Assembly (NCBI GenBank): GCA_001598975.1
Contig: BBXU01002109.1
Span: 1-21,583, forward strand
DNA from: Parachlorella kessleri
Lineage: Eukaryota; Chlorophyta; Trebouxiophyceae; Chlorellales; Chlorellaceae
Reading direction: 5' to 3'
Length of the DNA stretch: 21,583 nucleotides
The notes beneath the pieces were generated by a model. That model saw only the letters and a program-made list of their open reading frames with translations. It was not told the DNA's origin and made no database searches. How positions within the stretch are numbered: position 1 is the first letter of the stretch; each line of letters begins with the position of its first letter. The position numbers were made by a program, and so were the translations under genes. This document shows positions 19,108 through 21,583 of the stretch, in pieces.

Positions 19108-21583
19108 CTAGCTATGCTGCCGCTCCCACTCCTGCGCTTTCATCAGCCTCCACCGCCCCTCCCCCTCGCACTGGAGCACGTGTGTGTGGTAGGCCACCAG
19201 CTGCTTGCGATGCCCTGCAGCAGCACACGCCACAAGTACTCACACACTTGTTGCGCGCGTCATGGCGGAGAACAGGACCCCCCCAGCCCCCCAACACCAC
19301 CACATCTACAGTCAACCCCCACACCCAACCCACCCACTCAATAAAGATAATTTTGCCACGGGGGCTGCTCATGCCATGGGCACTCCACAGGCTTTGCAGC
19401 TCCCCAGGTGCAGCGTGCACCACGGCAGGGACCTCAGCGCCCACAGCAGGCCGTTTATGAACGGGCCCCTGCTCACCGATGGACACGTAGCAGGCGCAGC
19501 GCTCCCTCAGCGCAGCGTACAGGGCGGCCTCCACCTCAGCGTCCACCGCTGACGTGGCCTCGTCGAGGTACGCCAGCGCTGGGCGGTGGCACAGCAGGCG
19601 CAGCATGGCGACACGCTGCTGCTCCCCCAGGCTCAGCACGTGGCTCCAGTCGCGCTCAGCGCCCAGGCCGCCCACCCTGGACACACACACACACACATAC
19701 AACGCGCTTTACGGCTTCATCACAGCGCTTGGCCTCAGCGGGCCCAGCATGGTAGTGTGGGGGACAGACAATGGGACATTATACTAATGACAGCAGGGCA
19801 CGGGGCAAGCCCAGCGTCACCCACAGAAAGCGAAGGTGGCAGGGAGGGTAGCAGGGGGCGTGAGGGAAGGGGGATAACTGAAAGGCATCCTGCATCCACT
19901 CCTGTTCGAACAGCTCAACTCTCACTCCCTGTCCGCACTACCCTGCCACCCGTGCTTAGACCAGGGGCGAAGGGGAACATGGGGGCTTGACGAGCCCCAG
20001 CGAGGTCAGGATGGAGTTTGCTTGGACGAGGGCCGCAACACATTCCACGGAATCACCAAGGCAAATACCACCATGCGCTGCCCACCCTGGCCGCCCCGGC
20101 TCACCTGTCAGACAGGTCGGGTAACCGCACCACCTTGAGGAGCCGCTCCAGCTCAGCATCTGACAGCAGGGGCCCCGCAGGCCCCACCGTGTCACCCCCG
20201 CCGCCATTCTCAGCGTCTCCCAGCAAAGACAGCCTCTCTGCAGCCGCCTCTAGCCCGTTGCCTTTGCCTGCCGTCGACAGACCACCCCCTCTGTCGGCCT
20301 CTATGCTGCCCCTGTTGTCGCCATTACTCTTTCTGCCCGGGTCGCCGCCGCCTCTGCCCTTCCTGCGCTGCCGCGCTGAGCTTGTCGGGCTCAGCATGGC
20401 GCTCAGCGCAGCGGGCGACGCCGCGTGGTGGGGCGCTGGGGGCGCGCCGGCGGGGAACAGCAGCTGCTGGCGGAGCGTGCCCAGCGGCATGTAGGGCTTC
20501 TGGGGCAGGAAGAAAGTGTGGCCGGGCGGAGGGGCAGTGATGGTGCCACTGCCTTGGGTCCACAGCCCAGCCGCGGCCCGCAAAATTGAAGACTTGCCGC
20601 AGCCTGAGGGGCCCACTATCAGAAGCGACTGGCCCGGGAGGAGCGTCAGGTCCAGATCCCGCACCAGCATCTGCAACCAGCCCAGGGAATCTCAGCAACA
20701 GGGTGGCACCTGGGCGGAGCCTCACTCAACGCCCCCGGTGGGTGACATGCTGATGAGATATGACCGTTTGGTGAGGGAGGAACGTGAAGCCTAGGTTCCA
20801 GCTGTCAGCCACCCCTCCACATACACACTATGCGCTCAGAAACATGAGGGACCCCTCCTCCCCCCGTCCGCACCCTGCACCCCACCCTACCCCACCGGTA
20901 TTCGCACCTGCTCGCCCCCGGGGGTAAAAAGTGTGAGCGCCTCTATTGTCAGCCCCCCGTCCTCCGCCGGCTGGCCCGGGCCTGAGGCCGTGCCGCGCAC
21001 CGCTCTCCGCACGCCGGCGCCCAGGCCATGCATGCTGGCCCCCGGGGAGCGCAGCGCGGCCAGCAGGCTGTCCAGGCGGTCTGTCTGCACACCATCGAGC
21101 AGCTTCAGCGATTCTTGCGTCCAGACAACAATGGTGCAAGGCACACCATCACTGACCCTGCTGCTGCACTGGCTGAAGAGTCGGCATGCCCACAATAGGC
21201 GCGGGTCTGAGCACAGCCTGAGCTATTAGCCAGCAGCCCAGTCTCGTGGCCCCTCCCCCTTCATAGGGACGAAACCATAGCAGCCACCCTTGTCCCCCGC
21301 CGGGCTGCCTTGGCCGCAGCATGCACCATACACCCAAGCCTTGGCCGTGGTCACAGCAGAGGCAGCACAACCATAGCACAGCAGACCACCGCACGGCAGG
21401 CACAGCGCAGCGCAGTTCGGACCTGCGCGGCCAGCCCGCTGAGCTCAGCCAGGTGTGAGACTATGTAGTTGAGGGCCTCCTCAATGCGGTGGAAGGCATA
21501 CGCACACTGCACCACCAGAATAGGGGGTGTGGGGGGTGGTGGGGGGGGGGGGGTTGGGGGGGGTTGGGGGGTCGACTACGTCG
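19108..21583 (-). CDS. ABC half-transporter, ABCD2/YddA-like, C-terminal part with full ATPase domain
   Basis: The N-terminus lies off the right edge. Exons in the window: 21506-21423, 21084-20908, 20670-20105, 19676-19477, 19214-19108 (377 residues), all in phase. The first exon (AFHRIEEALNYIVSHLAEL) resembles the last transmembrane helix region of ABCD/SbmA-type proteins. The ATPase domain has Walker A GPSGCGKSS, a Q-loop in FLPQKPYMPLGTLRQQLLFP, signature LSLGEQQR, Walker B LAYLDEATSAVD and H-loop SIGHR, split by the last intron. FLPQKPYMPLGTLR and the closing GEGRWRL favour the bacterial YddA/plastid ABCD2-like branch over peroxisomal fatty-acyl-CoA carriers; substrate and membrane are unknown. 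An insertion of about 85 Gly/Ser/Ala-rich residues lies between Q-loop and signature. It should work as a dimer. Confidence 0.9.
19681..19697. repeat. (CA)n microsatellite at an ABC transporter acceptor
   Basis: Seven to eight CA units on the plus strand lie a few bases upstream (on the transcript) of the acceptor at 19677. On the minus strand this gives a TGTGTGTGTG tract in place of a normal pyrimidine tract. Confidence 0.85.
21523..21571 (+). repeat. G-tract cluster (C-rich on the transcript)
   Basis: G-runs of 5, 6, 15 or so, 8 and 6 bases, separated by one or two T, lie just right of the transporter exon at 21506. On the minus strand they form a C-rich stretch before the acceptor at 21507. 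The plus strand could fold into G-quadruplexes. Run lengths and the sequence beyond may be affected by sequencing or assembly error. Confidence 0.8.

Noticed and set aside
19112..19702. Unspliced minus-strand frame as the end of the ABC transporter
   Set aside because: It reads through the last intron; splicing 19477 to 19214 restores the conserved SIGHR and C-terminal GEGRWRL.

Overview
The window looks like nuclear DNA of a green alga, most likely of the Chlamydomonadales/Chlorophyceae type. The reasons are: GC-rich DNA, many short exons split by introns of about 100-600 bp, donors mostly of the form GTGAG/GTGCG/GTGGG, C/T-rich tracts before CAG acceptors, Ala/Gly/Pro/Gln-rich insertions in otherwise conserved proteins, and the chlorophyte-type polyadenylation word TGTAA. 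There is no bacterial operon layout, tRNA, rRNA or CRISPR array. Genus cannot be decided from the sequence alone.

Five genes alternate in orientation (- + - + -). (1) Minus strand, 3999 down past position 1: UBA2/SAE2, the catalytic subunit of the SUMO-activating enzyme E1; nine exons (402 codons) are in the window and the C-terminus lies off the left edge. (2) Plus strand, about 4393-6006: an unrecognised charged, low-complexity protein ending in a coiled coil. (3) Minus strand, 10270-8370: a complete AMMECR1-family protein. (4) Plus strand, 10606-16918: a complete ankyrin-repeat Raf/ILK-like protein kinase in 14 exons (508 aa), ending in a CaaX box. (5) Minus strand, from off the right edge to 19108: the C-terminal half of an ABC half-transporter (ABCD2/YddA-like), with its whole nucleotide-binding domain.

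Genes 1/2 and 3/4 are divergent pairs with short shared 5' regions (about 390 and 335 bp between start codons). Genes 2/3 and 4/5 converge on 2.2-2.4 kb stretches in which I see no gene, probably mostly 3' UTR. The exon chains were built by hand. For genes 1, 3, 4 and 5 every junction keeps phase and restores conserved family sequence. Gene 2 is less certain at its 5' end and at one internal junction. The genes have no evident common pathway (SUMOylation, unknown, AMMECR1, signalling kinase, transport); this is an ordinary eukaryotic gene neighbourhood.

The most interesting feature is the kinase gene. It ends in CVIS, a probable farnesylation signal. It also carries four tandem duplications placed on splice sites: two acceptors are preceded by decayed copies of the following exon's start, and two donors open into 19-24 bp minisatellites. 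A GC-AG intron in UBA2 is a further oddity.
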